NCBI GenBank assembly: GCA_022827905.1
Contig: JAJEIQ010000001.1
Coordinates: forward strand, 1 to 64,000
DNA from: Pseudomonadales bacterium
Lineage (GTDB): Bacteria; Pseudomonadota; Gammaproteobacteria; Pseudomonadales; Azotimanducaceae
DNA: 64,000 nucleotides
Direction: 5' to 3'
The notes beneath the pieces were generated by a model, which saw only the letters and a list, made by a program, of their open reading frames with translations, had not been told where the DNA came from and ran no database searches. Below, piece after piece: positions 24,364 through 33,530 of the stretch. The translations under genes were made by a program, and so were the position numbers. Within the stretch, counting starts at the first letter, position 1, and each line of letters begins with the position of its first letter.

Positions 24364-25614
24364 GTGAACAGCCTAACCGCTGAAACTCATGAGATTCCCG
24401 ATCACGTGCCGCCGGAGCTGGTGCGCGCAAGCCGAGGCTTTGACGACATCGCCAGCGACTGGCGCAATCCGTTTGCGGACACGGAAAACGTCTTCACAGG
24501 AGATTACCCGCCGATATTCTTCGTTCCCGACTACCCGATACCCATCGTTGGGTCCACGGCTCTCGGAACCTGGATGATCACCCGGCACGAGGACATTCGC
24601 GAGGTCTATCAAACACCGGCCGTTTTCTCCAGTCACGGCATTGCAGGCTATCAGCACTTGGCGGGCGAGGACTGGGAGATGCTGCCGCTGTCGGTGGATG
24701 CGCCCATGCACAGGCACTATCGATTGCCGTTGGCCCCTTCGGTTTCGCCCAAGGCCGTGAACGCGATGGATGGCCTGATCCGGGCGCGGGCGAATTCGCT
24801 GATTGATGCGTTCATCGATCGGGGTGAGTGCGAGTTCATCACCGAATTCGGGCGTCCGTACCCAATCTCCATCTTCATGCGCCTGATGGGCTTCCCCGTG
24901 GAGGAGATGTACGAGAAGTTCCTGGTTTGGGAAAAGCACATCCTGAGTGGTGACGGCCTGACGTTGGAGGAGCGCGGCGAGGGCATCAAGGAGTGCATTG
25001 CCTGGCTCCGGTCGTTCATTGCGGAACGGGAGCAAAGCCCCCGGGATGACCTCACCAGCATCATCGTCCAGGCGCAGATCGACGGCCGCCCGATCACGGC
25101 CGATGAAAAAATCGGCCTGGTGTTCATGCTGTTCGTCGGCGGTCTCGACACCATCGTCGGCAGCCTGAGCCTCTGGCTTCCCTGGCTTTGCGCTCATCCG
25201 GAATACCGGGCCAAGCTCATCGAACGCCCGGAACTCATTCCGGGCGCCGTGGAGGAGCTGTTGCGCATGAATCCGCTGGTGAGTTCACCCCGAACCGTAA
25301 CCCGGGACATCGTCTTCCGCGGAGTCACCATGAAAGCGGGCGACGTGGTGTTGCTGCTGAGCGCCACCGGCAACTTCGACGAGCGCAAATTCCCATGCCC
25401 GCGCACCGCGGACTTTGAGCGCAGCCCCAACCCGCACATGACGTTGGCGGCCGGCCCGCACCGTTGCCTCGGCTCTCACTTGGCGCGTCGAGAACTCAAC
25501 ATCGCCTTGGAGACCTGGCTCAAGCGGATTCCCAACTTTCAAATCAAGGAAGGCTTCGAGGTGGTCGCCCACGCCGGGCTGCAGGCCGTGCGCGAATTGC
25601 GCCTGGTCTGGTAA
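24364..25614 (+). CDS. Cytochrome P450 with an altered heme-binding loop
   Basis: A 416-residue soluble bacterial P450 starting at GTG with AGGAGGAGAAGG upstream. It has the I-helix segment FVGGLDTIVGSLSLW, the K-helix ExxR (EELLRMNP), and heme ligand Cys368 in LAAGPHRCLGSHLARRE. The consensus is F-G-x-G-x-H-x-C-x-G; here Phe and Gly are replaced by Leu and Ala, while His, Cys and the last Gly remain. Such enzymes hydroxylate unactivated carbons using a ferredoxin partner, but no 2Fe-2S ferredoxin or reductase gene is nearby. The N-terminal IPDHVPPELV is shared with the other two P450s. Confidence 0.9.
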   Translation: MNSLTAETHEIPDHVPPELVRASRGFDDIASDWRNPFADTENVFTGDYPPIFFVPDYPIPIVGSTALGTWMITRHEDIREVYQTPAVFSSHGIAGYQHLAGEDWEMLPLSVDAPMHRHYRLPLAPSVSPKAVNAMDGLIRARANSLIDAFIDRGECEFITEFGRPYPISIFMRLMGFPVEEMYEKFLVWEKHILSGDGLTLEERGEGIKECIAWLRSFIAEREQSPRDDLTSIIVQAQIDGRPITADEKIGLVFMLFVGGLDTIVGSLSLWLPWLCAHPEYRAKLIERPELIPGAVEELLRMNPLVSSPRTVTRDIVFRGVTMKAGDVVLLLSATGNFDERKFPCPRTADFERSPNPHMTLAAGPHRCLGSHLARRELNIALETWLKRIPNFQIKEGFEVVAHAGLQAVRELRLVW

Positions 25615-25626
25615 GGGAGGACTGCC

Positions 25627-25668
25627 ATGCAAACCCGTCCATCGGCCCGGAAAACCGACCGCTCATGA
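25627..25668 (+). other. 13-codon ORF with strong ribosome site overlapping the SDR start
   Basis: An ATG at 25627, preceded by GGGAGGACTGCC, opens MQTRPSARKTDRS and stops at a TGA that overlaps the SDR ATG (ATGA, 25665-25668). This is the classical layout for translational coupling. The SDR itself has no ribosome site of its own. The short frame may be a leader peptide, or may mark a shifted former start of the SDR. Confidence 0.35.
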
Positions 25669-26537
25669 GTTACGCAGGCGCGCCAGATCGACCGATCGCC
25701 CTCATCACTGGAGCGCTGGGCGGCATTGGCCGCGCCTGCTGCGAGCGCCTCGCCACCGACTATCGGCTCGCATTGCTGGACTTGGGCGGGGAACGGCTGA
25801 ACGCAGCCGCGGCGGACATGGCGTCGAAAGGCATGGAGGTGGTGCTGGCCACAGCGTGCGATGTGGCCGACGCCGCTCAGGTCGACGCGTGTTTCGAAGC
25901 ACTTGGGCGCACCGCATCGATCGGCGCTCTCGTACACACCGCCGGGGTGTCGCCCGCATTGGCCGACTGGGAGACGATCATTCGAGCCAACATCGCCGGC
26001 ACCGCCCATGTTTTGGACGCCTGTATGCCGCGGACCGCCGTCAATGGCGCAGCCATCTGCATCGCGTCAATGGCTGGGCATGGCGTCGTCCCCGACGCGG
26101 ACCTGGATGCGGCATTAGACGACCCGACCGCCACCGATCTGCCGGCTAGGGTGGAGCCCAGCCTCGCTCGACGCCTGATCGCCGGGGATCCTTACGGTCT
26201 GGCATCCCCCGCGTACTCCGTTTCCAAGTACGCGGTGCAGCGCATGGTGGCCGCGCGCGCGGCCACTTGGGCGCAGCGAGGCGCCCGCATCGTCTCGATA
26301 TCCCCGGGACTGATCCATACGCCGATGGGCCGCAAGGAGGTCGCCGAGAACAAGCGCGCCGCGGCCGTGCTGGAAGCGATTCCCGGCAATCGCTGGGGCA
26401 GCCCGCTCGACATCGCCAACGCCGCCGCGTTTCTGGCATCCAACCAAGCATCGTACATAACCGGGTGTGATCTCAAAGTGGACGGCGGCGTTACCGCGCA
26501 AAGGGCCACGGCTGTACGACAAAGCCATCCGGCGTGA
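25665..26537 (+). CDS. SDR-family oxidoreductase, 3-alpha-HSD/carbonyl-reductase-like
   Basis: The 290-residue SDR has ITGALGGIGRACCERLA, HTAGVSPALADWETII in place of NNAG, and the catalytic YSVSK. About 45 residues lie between the central strand (CIASMAGHGV) and YSVSK, an insertion typical of 3-alpha-hydroxysteroid dehydrogenase/carbonyl reductases and related coniferyl-alcohol-type enzymes. The C-terminus reads SYITGCDLKVDGGV. It follows the P450, so oxidation of the newly formed alcohol is a natural inference. Translation appears coupled through the tiny ORF upstream. Confidence 0.82.
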   Translation: MSYAGAPDRPIALITGALGGIGRACCERLATDYRLALLDLGGERLNAAAADMASKGMEVVLATACDVADAAQVDACFEALGRTASIGALVHTAGVSPALADWETIIRANIAGTAHVLDACMPRTAVNGAAICIASMAGHGVVPDADLDAALDDPTATDLPARVEPSLARRLIAGDPYGLASPAYSVSKYAVQRMVAARAATWAQRGARIVSISPGLIHTPMGRKEVAENKRAAAVLEAIPGNRWGSPLDIANAAAFLASNQASYITGCDLKVDGGVTAQRATAVRQSHPA

Positions 26538-26557
26538 TGGCACACGAGGACGCAGGA

Positions 26558-28981
26558 ATGAACTCCACGCCTGAACCAGACAACCGCCCGCTGCCGCTCG
26601 CCGGCATCCGCGTGCTGGACCTGTCCGGAGAGACCGCACCCATCTGCGGGCAGATGCTCACCCTGTTCGGCGCCGATGTGGTGCTCGCCGAGCGCGGGCT
26701 GAGCCGTGACCGCCGCGCCGACTTCGCCTGGCTGGCAGCAAATGCCGGCAAGCGCAGCTTGGCATTGGACGACCCCCGATCGACGGATGCGCTGGCCGAA
26801 CTGTGCCAGGTCGCCGACGTGGTGATCGACGGCGACCCGGAAAACCCGCTCGACTTCGACCCGCGCGCCGCGTCCCCGAACCTGATCCACGTCACCGTCA
26901 GCCCCTTCGGCCTCGAAGGTCCCCATGCCGATTGGCTCGACAGCGAGCTCATTGCCCAGGCAGCCGGCGGCCTGCTGTTTCTTTCGGGCGAGGCGGACCG
27001 TCCCCCGGCGCAGATCGGCATCCCTCTGGCCAAAGGCATGGCGGGCGCCCAGGCCGCCTGCGCCGTGCTCATCGCGTTGGCCCAGCGGCGCCGGACCGGC
27101 GCCGGCACCCGCATCGACGTGTCGCGTCAGGAAAGCGTCGCCTGCCTGCTCTACGTCACCGAGTACATGGCGAAAATCGACAAGCGGTCCGGCCAGCGGG
27201 GCGAAGTCCCGCTCACTGTCAGTGGCCGCAAGCTCACGCGCAAGGCCTTCTGGCGCTGCGCGGACGGCCACCTCACCTGGACCCTCTGGACCGGCCCCGG
27301 CATGGGGCGCAAGAACGAGCCCATGTTCGAGTGGATGCGGGACGAAGGCGTGCCCGAGGCCGCGCAGCTGCTGGACATGCCTTGGGAAAAGATGGGTGGC
27401 GAGGATCTGACCGCGGAACTGATCGAGCACGTCAACCGGGTCGTAGGCGACTTTTTCGCCCGGCGCACCAAGCAGCAGATCGACCGCGAGGCGCTTAAGC
27501 GCCGCATCCTGCTGTTCGTGGTGCAAAGCCTGGAGGAAGTCGCCAACAGCGAGCAACTCCTTGCCCGGGAGGCGTTCGGCTCCTTCGAGCTGCCCGATGG
27601 CCAGTCGGTGAGAGTCGTTTCCCGGCCGGCTCGCTCCACCGCCTACCCGATCGAAGTTGCCGACCGGGCCCCCGCGTGGGGCGCCGACACCGAAGCCGTG
27701 CGAACCGAGTGGCCCACCCGCGCGCCCATGCCCGAATCGTCGGCTGCGACGCCAGTCGGCACCCCACCCGAATCGCTGCCGTTTGCGGGCCTTCGGGTGC
27801 TCGATTTCGGCTGGGCAATCGTCTCCCCGCTCACCACCCGCATGCTGTCGATTTTCGGCGCCGACGTGGTCAAGGTGGAGTTTCGCGGGCGCCCCGATGC
27901 CCTGCGCATGACCGGCCCCTATGTCCAGGGCCACCCGTCGATGGACGGCAGTTCGGTGTTCGTGAGCGTCAATGCCGGCAAGCGCAGCCTCGGCATCGAC
28001 ATCAACCACCCCCAAGGCCGCGAACTGCTCTACCGCATGGCCGGGCAGGCCGATGTAGTGTGCGAGAACTTCACCCCGGGCACTGCCGCACGACTCGGCT
28101 ACGGCTATGAGAAGTTCCGGGCCATCCGCGAGGACATCATCATGCTGAGCCTGTCCATGCAGGGGCAGACCGGGCCGCGGGCCGACCAGCCTGGGCTCGG
28201 CAATCACCTGCAGGCCATGAGCGGCGTCGATTTCGTGACCGGCTTCCCCGATGGCGAGCCGCATGGTCCCAACCAAGTGCTGCCGGATTTCATCGGGCCC
28301 TGGATGGCCTTCGCCGCATTGACCTGCGCCCTGGAGCACCGGCGGCAAACGGGAGAGGGCCAGTACCTGGACATCGCCCAGTTCGAGTCCATCATGCTCT
28401 ACCTGCAGCCGGCGCTCATCGAATACGGCGTCACCGGCGCCTCGCCCGAGCGGCGCGGCAACAGTTCGCCACGCCATGCGCCGCACGGCGTCTATCCGGG
28501 CAAGGGCGAGGAGCGCTGGATCGCCATCGCCATCACCAGCGATGCCGAGTGGCGGGCGCTGCACGGTCTGCTGCCGGAGGCGCTGCGCAAGCGCTTCGAC
28601 ACCGATCTTGCCACCCCGGAGCGGCTCGCCCGCACAGCGGAATTTGACGCCGCACTCGGCGGCTGGACCGCGGAACACGAACCGAAGCAGCTCGCCGAAG
28701 CACTTCAGGCTCGCGGCGTGCGCGCCCATCTCGTTTGCGATGGTCAGGACATGCTCGATGATCCGCAGCTCGCTTTCCGCGAGCACTACTTCACCCGCGA
28801 ACACTCGAAGCTCGGCGAGTCCTTGATGGTCGCCAACTCGTTTCGAATCAGCAGTGCCACGCCCCATTTCGAGGCCGGGCCGCGCTATGGGAGCGACTCC
28901 GTGCAAGTGCTCGAGGACTGGCTGCAAGTCGATGCGGACGAACTCGCCGACCTGATGGCCGCCGAGGCCATCGTGATGTAG
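26558..28981 (+). CDS. Tandem-fused CaiB/BaiF (class III) CoA-transferase
   Basis: An 807-residue protein made of two family III CoA-transferase domains. The first spans roughly residues 8-375 (LAGIRVLDLSGETAPICGQM, later GTRIDVSRQESVAC), and the second roughly 405-807 (FAGLRVLDFGWAIVSPLTTR, later QYLDIAQFESIML). These enzymes exchange CoA between acids via an aspartyl-CoA intermediate. By my alignment both halves carry Glu (QES, FES) where formyl-CoA transferase has the catalytic Asp. The first half also lacks the usual KVE strand end. Family members normally dimerise with interlocked subunits, so the fusion would form a built-in heterodimer. Upstream GTG and ATG starts at 26534/26537 are possible. 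Confidence 0.85.
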   Translation: MNSTPEPDNRPLPLAGIRVLDLSGETAPICGQMLTLFGADVVLAERGLSRDRRADFAWLAANAGKRSLALDDPRSTDALAELCQVADVVIDGDPENPLDFDPRAASPNLIHVTVSPFGLEGPHADWLDSELIAQAAGGLLFLSGEADRPPAQIGIPLAKGMAGAQAACAVLIALAQRRRTGAGTRIDVSRQESVACLLYVTEYMAKIDKRSGQRGEVPLTVSGRKLTRKAFWRCADGHLTWTLWTGPGMGRKNEPMFEWMRDEGVPEAAQLLDMPWEKMGGEDLTAELIEHVNRVVGDFFARRTKQQIDREALKRRILLFVVQSLEEVANSEQLLAREAFGSFELPDGQSVRVVSRPARSTAYPIEVADRAPAWGADTEAVRTEWPTRAPMPESSAATPVGTPPESLPFAGLRVLDFGWAIVSPLTTRMLSIFGADVVKVEFRGRPDALRMTGPYVQGHPSMDGSSVFVSVNAGKRSLGIDINHPQGRELLYRMAGQADVVCENFTPGTAARLGYGYEKFRAIREDIIMLSLSMQGQTGPRADQPGLGNHLQAMSGVDFVTGFPDGEPHGPNQVLPDFIGPWMAFAALTCALEHRRQTGEGQYLDIAQFESIMLYLQPALIEYGVTGASPERRGNSSPRHAPHGVYPGKGEERWIAIAITSDAEWRALHGLLPEALRKRFDTDLATPERLARTAEFDAALGGWTAEHEPKQLAEALQARGVRAHLVCDGQDMLDDPQLAFREHYFTREHSKLGESLMVANSFRISSATPHFEAGPRYGSDSVQVLEDWLQVDADELADLMAAEAIVM

Positions 28982-29066
28982 CCCGCAACGCGTCGATCAA
29001 GGGTTGATTCTGAATGCCGAATCCTTTAGCTAGTGTCCTGTCCGGTTAATCCACAGGGAGGACGCT

Positions 29067-30422
29067 ATGGATATGGGCGACATGATTCTGGTGAGCGTGG
29101 ACGACCATGTCGTCGAACCACCGTCGATGGCCGACTTCATGCGGGAGCATCTGCCGCAGAAGTTCAAGGACCGCGCCCCACGAGTCATCCGCCGCCAAGA
29201 CGGTGTCGATGCTTGGCTGATCGAGGGCAAGGAGGTCACTACCTTCGGCCTGAATGCCGTGGCGGGCCGCGTTCCCGAGGAGTGGGGCTACGACCCCGGC
29301 ACGTTCGAGCAGGTACGCCCCGGCACCTATGATGTGCACGAGCGCATCCGCGACATGAATGCTAACGGTGTGCTGGCATCGATGAACTTCTCCTCCTGGC
29401 CTGGCATGGCTGGCCAGTTCTTCCTGCAAAGCAGCGACCAGGAGTTCGCCGGGGCACTGGTGCGAGCCTACAACGACTGGACGGTCCACGAATGGTGCGG
29501 GGCGTATCCGGGTCGCTTCATTCCGCTCGCACTGTCGGGTTGCGCACTAGGCGCGGAGTGGATGGCCGAGGAAATCCATCGCGTCGCCAAGCTCGGTTGC
29601 CATGCCATCTCCATGGACTCGAACGCCCACATCGCCGGCTTGCCGGACTTCCATGGCGACGAGTGGGATGCTGCTTGGCAAGCCTGTCAGGACACCAACT
29701 CCGCGATGGTGTTTCACTTCGGCGGCGTGCTGCAGCGCATGCCGCGCTCGCCGTTTGACGTGATCCCCCACAGCATGCCGTTCTGCAGCGCTACCTTTGC
29801 CTCGGAACTGCTATGGTCACCCATCATGCGTCGCTTCCCAGAGGTCAAAGTGGGCCTCGCGGAAACCGGTATCGGCTGGTATGCGTACTGGCTGGAAAAA
29901 GCCGACTTCGTCTACAAACACCATCGGGCGTGGACGGGGATGGATTTCGGCGACAAGCTGCCCAGCGAGGCCTTCAAGGACCGGGTGCTCGTCTGCTTCA
30001 TCGACGACACCACCGGGCTCAAGCTACGCAATGAGACAGGCGTGGAAGGATTGGCCTGGGAGTGCGACTTCCCCCACTCCGATACCACTTGGCCACGCTC
30101 TCCGGAAGTGCTTTGGGAGTCGCTTCAAGCAGCCGATGTTCCGGACGAAGACATCCACAAGATCACGTGGCAAAACGCTTGCCGTTTCTATGAGTGGAAT
30201 GTCTTCCAAAGCGTGCCCAAGGACCAGGCCACGGTGGCGGCGCTACGCGCCCAAGCCACCGACGTGGACACCACCCCGAAGCGCTACGGACCACCGCCAA
30301 ACGAAGAAGCGATTGCCGCCGTGCAGGGCGGGGTACCGGTGCGTCCACCCAAAGTCGAGGACCAGCGGGCAGCTCGGCAGGCGCCAGCCACTCACCAAGA
30401 TCCGACCATGGTTCGCGGCTGA
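29067..30422 (+). CDS. Amidohydrolase-2 family metal-dependent hydrolase
   Basis: The 451-residue protein begins MILVSVDDHVVEPPSMADFM, the D-x-H-x-x-E-P start of a PF04909-type TIM barrel. Further metal- or substrate-site segments are MVFHFGG (His), VKVGLAETGIGWYAYWLEKA, and WECDFPHSDTTWP with the conserved Asp and His. Relatives include ACMSD-type decarboxylases and other hydrolases of cyclic compounds. GGGAGG lies before the ATG. A paralogue occurs at 58270. In the plus-strand run it lies between the CoA-transferase and the molybdoenzyme; substrate unknown. Confidence 0.85.
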   Translation: MDMGDMILVSVDDHVVEPPSMADFMREHLPQKFKDRAPRVIRRQDGVDAWLIEGKEVTTFGLNAVAGRVPEEWGYDPGTFEQVRPGTYDVHERIRDMNANGVLASMNFSSWPGMAGQFFLQSSDQEFAGALVRAYNDWTVHEWCGAYPGRFIPLALSGCALGAEWMAEEIHRVAKLGCHAISMDSNAHIAGLPDFHGDEWDAAWQACQDTNSAMVFHFGGVLQRMPRSPFDVIPHSMPFCSATFASELLWSPIMRRFPEVKVGLAETGIGWYAYWLEKADFVYKHHRAWTGMDFGDKLPSEAFKDRVLVCFIDDTTGLKLRNETGVEGLAWECDFPHSDTTWPRSPEVLWESLQAADVPDEDIHKITWQNACRFYEWNVFQSVPKDQATVAALRAQATDVDTTPKRYGPPPNEEAIAAVQGGVPVRPPKVEDQRAARQAPATHQDPTMVRG

Positions 30423-30491
30423 GTTGAGCGCCAGCTCCCAACCAAAACCATACCGGTTCGAACCGTGCCCGCGGGGCGTGCGGCGAGCCCC

Positions 30492-32762
30492 ATGACCGAC
30501 GAAGTGGTCGTCAACACCGTCTGTGCCCATAACTGCGGCGGACGCTCGCCGCTGGCATGCACCGTTCGCGACGGCCGCCTAGTGCGCGTGGCGCCCGCGG
30601 AGCATCCCGACTGCCGCTACCAGGGGCTGTGCGTGCGCTGCCTGACCCTGCCGCAATGGGTGTACGCCGAGGAGCGCATCGCCACCCCCATGCGGCGCAC
30701 GGGTCCGCGCGGCAGCGGCGCTTTCGAGCCGGTGAGCTGGGACCAGGCGCTGGACGAGATCGCCGAGCGCTTCACGGCACTGATCGATGCCCACGGCGCC
30801 AAGAGCATCGCCTTTTCGCGCACTTCGGGGTCGTCGCAACTGGCCAACTACAGCCGTCTGGCCGCGCTGATCGGCGGTGGCGGCAGCGCCAACTTTTTCG
30901 GCGGCGTGGACATGGCCGTGCACATGGGCCTGAACAACGTGCTGGGCTTCAAGGGCATGTTCGGCCAGGCTGCCAACGAATGGACAGACCGGCCTAACGC
31001 CAGAAACTACCTGGTGTGGGGCAACAATCCCGCGGAAACGTCCATGACGTCCATGCGCTTCCTGCTCGATGCGCGCGCCGCCGGCACCGAGATCATCGTC
31101 ATCGACTCGCGCTACTCGGCGACCGCCATGCACGCCACCTGGTGGATCGCGCCCCGTCCGGGCACCGACCTGGCATTGGCGCTGGGCCTCCTGCACGTGC
31201 TGATCGACGAACGGCTGGTCGATGAGCCGTTCGCCGCCAAGCACACGGTCGCTCCGTTGCTGGTGCGCAAGGACAACGGCAGGTTCCTGCGCCAGTCCGA
31301 CATGCCCGCGACAGGATCGGGCGATGGCTATCTGGTGATCGACGCTGACGGCGCCCCCGGCGACTCCTCGGCGGTTTCCAACCCGCGGCTACGCGGGCAT
31401 TTCGAGGTCGGCGGCCACCCTGCGGCCACGGCCTTCACCCTGCTGGCCGAGCTGGTGGCCGGCTATCCACCTGGCCGGGTCGCCGACATCACGGGCGTTG
31501 CTGGCGCCGACATCCGCGACCTGGCCCGGAGCTACGCCAACGGCCCTTCCACCATAGGCTTCGGCTACGGCGTCGACCGCTATCTGCACGCCGAAGTGCT
31601 CACGCGGGCGGCCGCCACCATGGCGGTGCTCACCGGCAACATCGGCAAGCCCGGCAGCGGAGTCGGGGTGCAGAGCCACGGCATCGGCAACCGCATGGCC
31701 GCGCTCGGCCCCACGCCGCCGCTGCCGGACTGGGCCCGAACCGAGTCGATTCCCAACATCGAAGTCGGTTCGCGGGACCTGCCGGTCCGCGCCCTGTTCT
31801 GCCAGGGCGACTGGTTGAACCAGCGTATGGCGAACATGGACCGTGCCCGCGAATACCTCGCAAGCCTTGAGTTTGTGGTGACGGTGGATCACTTCTGGCA
31901 GACCACCGCCGAATGGTCCGACATCGTGCTGCCCGCCTCCACCTTCCTGGAAGGCCGGGAACGGGTGCGGGACGTGGCGATGGCCGGCAACAGCGTGATG
32001 CTGCGCCAGCCGGTGATTCCGCCGGTGGGCGATTCGCGCCCCGACAGCGAAATCGAAAAGGCGCTGGCCGAACGGCTTGGGCTTGGCGAGCACTTCGAAG
32101 CGTCGTGCGAAGACCTGGTGCGCGCCCAGATCGATGGCTCCACCGACCCGGCCATGCAGGGCATCACCTTCGACGGCCTGCTCGCTCGGGGCGGCGCCGC
32201 AGCCCTGAAGGTGCCGCGCACACCCAACGTGCAGTACCGGGATCTCAGGTTTCCAACGCCCACGGGGCGGGCGGAGTTCTACGTGGAAGCGCTGGCGCCC
32301 CTAGGGGAGGCCTTGCCCGTGTATCGAGAGGATCACGAGGCGCTGCCCAGCCACCCCCGCGCCGATGCGTACCCATTGGTGCTGGTGCAGGCCCACGCCC
32401 GGCAACGGGCGCACTCCACCTTTTTCAATACCCGCTGGACCTTGGAACTGTGGCCGGAGCCAGTGCTGGAGCTCAATCCCGCCGACGCCGACGCACGCGG
32501 ACTGACCGATGGCGACCTAGCCGAAGCCTTCAATGGGCGCGGAAACGTCGTGGCGCGCGTAGTGGCCAGCGCCGACTATCCCCCCGGCATGGCCAATCTG
32601 TCGGAAGGATGGAAGCAGAGCCAATACGTGGCGGGAAACGTGCAGGCGCTGACCAACGGCGACATCAACCCCGCGCAAAGACACCTCTGGGGCCACGCCA
32701 ACATTCCCTTTTACGACACCCGGGTGCAGGTGCGGCCCTGGCGAGGGGAGCCGCCGCAATGA
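30492..32762 (+). CDS. Molybdopterin oxidoreductase (DMSO-reductase family) with a substituted Fe-S ligand
   Basis: From the ATG at 30492 the product is 756 residues. It has an N-terminal cysteine cluster, the central molybdopterin domains (VWGNNPAETSMTSMRFLLDA, IVIDSRYSATAMHATWWI), and a C-terminal dinucleotide-binding domain (LNPADADARGLTDGDLAEAF). The usual C-x3-C-x3-C reads Cys11, Cys15, Ser19, with another Cys at 23. The distal cysteines are 41, 47 and 50. There is no Tat signal, so it is predicted cytoplasmic unless targeted by the partner. It overlaps the Fe-S subunit gene by 4 bp (ATGA), and the two surely form one enzyme. Substrate unknown. Confidence 0.87.
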   Translation: MTDEVVVNTVCAHNCGGRSPLACTVRDGRLVRVAPAEHPDCRYQGLCVRCLTLPQWVYAEERIATPMRRTGPRGSGAFEPVSWDQALDEIAERFTALIDAHGAKSIAFSRTSGSSQLANYSRLAALIGGGGSANFFGGVDMAVHMGLNNVLGFKGMFGQAANEWTDRPNARNYLVWGNNPAETSMTSMRFLLDARAAGTEIIVIDSRYSATAMHATWWIAPRPGTDLALALGLLHVLIDERLVDEPFAAKHTVAPLLVRKDNGRFLRQSDMPATGSGDGYLVIDADGAPGDSSAVSNPRLRGHFEVGGHPAATAFTLLAELVAGYPPGRVADITGVAGADIRDLARSYANGPSTIGFGYGVDRYLHAEVLTRAAATMAVLTGNIGKPGSGVGVQSHGIGNRMAALGPTPPLPDWARTESIPNIEVGSRDLPVRALFCQGDWLNQRMANMDRAREYLASLEFVVTVDHFWQTTAEWSDIVLPASTFLEGRERVRDVAMAGNSVMLRQPVIPPVGDSRPDSEIEKALAERLGLGEHFEASCEDLVRAQIDGSTDPAMQGITFDGLLARGGAAALKVPRTPNVQYRDLRFPTPTGRAEFYVEALAPLGEALPVYREDHEALPSHPRADAYPLVLVQAHARQRAHSTFFNTRWTLELWPEPVLELNPADADARGLTDGDLAEAFNGRGNVVARVVASADYPPGMANLSEGWKQSQYVAGNVQALTNGDINPAQRHLWGHANIPFYDTRVQVRPWRGEPPQ

Positions 32763-33421
32763 CCCGGTGGGCCATGACCTTCGATCTCGACCGCTGCATC
32801 GGCTGCTGGGCCTGCGCGGTGGCCTGCAAGGTGGAAAACAGCGTCGGCGAGGGCCTCTGGTGGCAGCAAGTCGAAACCGTCGGCGCAACGCAGTGCGACG
32901 CCGCAGCCGGCACCTTCCCCCAACTCGACAAGCACTACCGGCCGCACAATTGCTTCCACTGCGCGGAGCCGCCCTGTCTGCCCGCCTGCCCCGAGGGCGC
33001 GATCAGCCAACGCCCGGACGGCATCGTGGAGATCGACCACGACGCCTGCACGGGCTGCGGCGATTGCGTCCCGGCCTGTCCCTACGACGCCATCGCCCTC
33101 AACCGGACGGCTCCCGTCCTCCCCCATGGATTGGAGGACGGGCACGGCGATGCCGCGGTGTCGCCCCGTAAGGCCGGTGTCGCGGAAAAATGCACCTTTT
33201 GCGCGCACCGCTTGGACCGGGGCGAGGAGCCCGCCTGCATTGCCGCCTGCCCGACCCAGGTCATCAGCTTCGGCGACCTCGACGACCCCGGCAGCGCGGT
33301 CGCCAAGCATGCTGGCCGCCCCGAGGCGCAGCGTCCCCGGGAAGCTTCCGGCGCGCAGCCATCGGCTTGGTATCTGCCCTATTCCGTGGGCTCGCGCCAA
33401 AGACGCAGTGGCGGCAGCTAG
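32759..33421 (+). CDS. Four-cluster ferredoxin subunit (DmsB/HybA-like)
   Basis: The 220-residue protein has sixteen cysteines in four groups: CIGCWACAVACK, CFHCAEPPCLPACP, CTGCGDCVPACP, and CTFCAHRLDRGEEPACIAAC. This is the standard pattern for four [4Fe-4S] clusters in the electron-transfer subunit of Mo/W oxidoreductases. Translation is coupled to the catalytic subunit. No membrane anchor (DmsC/NrfD) follows; the next genes are acyl-CoA dehydrogenases. Electrons may therefore be exchanged with soluble carriers, or an anchor is encoded elsewhere. Confidence 0.9.
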   Translation: MTRWAMTFDLDRCIGCWACAVACKVENSVGEGLWWQQVETVGATQCDAAAGTFPQLDKHYRPHNCFHCAEPPCLPACPEGAISQRPDGIVEIDHDACTGCGDCVPACPYDAIALNRTAPVLPHGLEDGHGDAAVSPRKAGVAEKCTFCAHRLDRGEEPACIAACPTQVISFGDLDDPGSAVAKHAGRPEAQRPREASGAQPSAWYLPYSVGSRQRRSGGS

Positions 33422-33530
33422 GTTGGCGTCGCGTCAGGACGCTGTCCCGTCATGACCCTACCGCGAACCCAGTGCAGCGGGTATTCTGCGCCCCGAGATC
33501 GCTCGATCAGATGCATGGTGGAAGAACGCA

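Noticed and set aside
26192-28927. A 911-codon minus-strand open frame
   Set aside because: Exact antisense of the SDR and the fused CoA-transferase, both with clear motifs; long antisense frames arise from codon bias at high GC.
29030-29050. TAGTGTCCTGTCCGG before the amidohydrolase, similar to ends of some insertion sequences
   Set aside because: No matching second end or transposase was found nearby; a single short match is insufficient.
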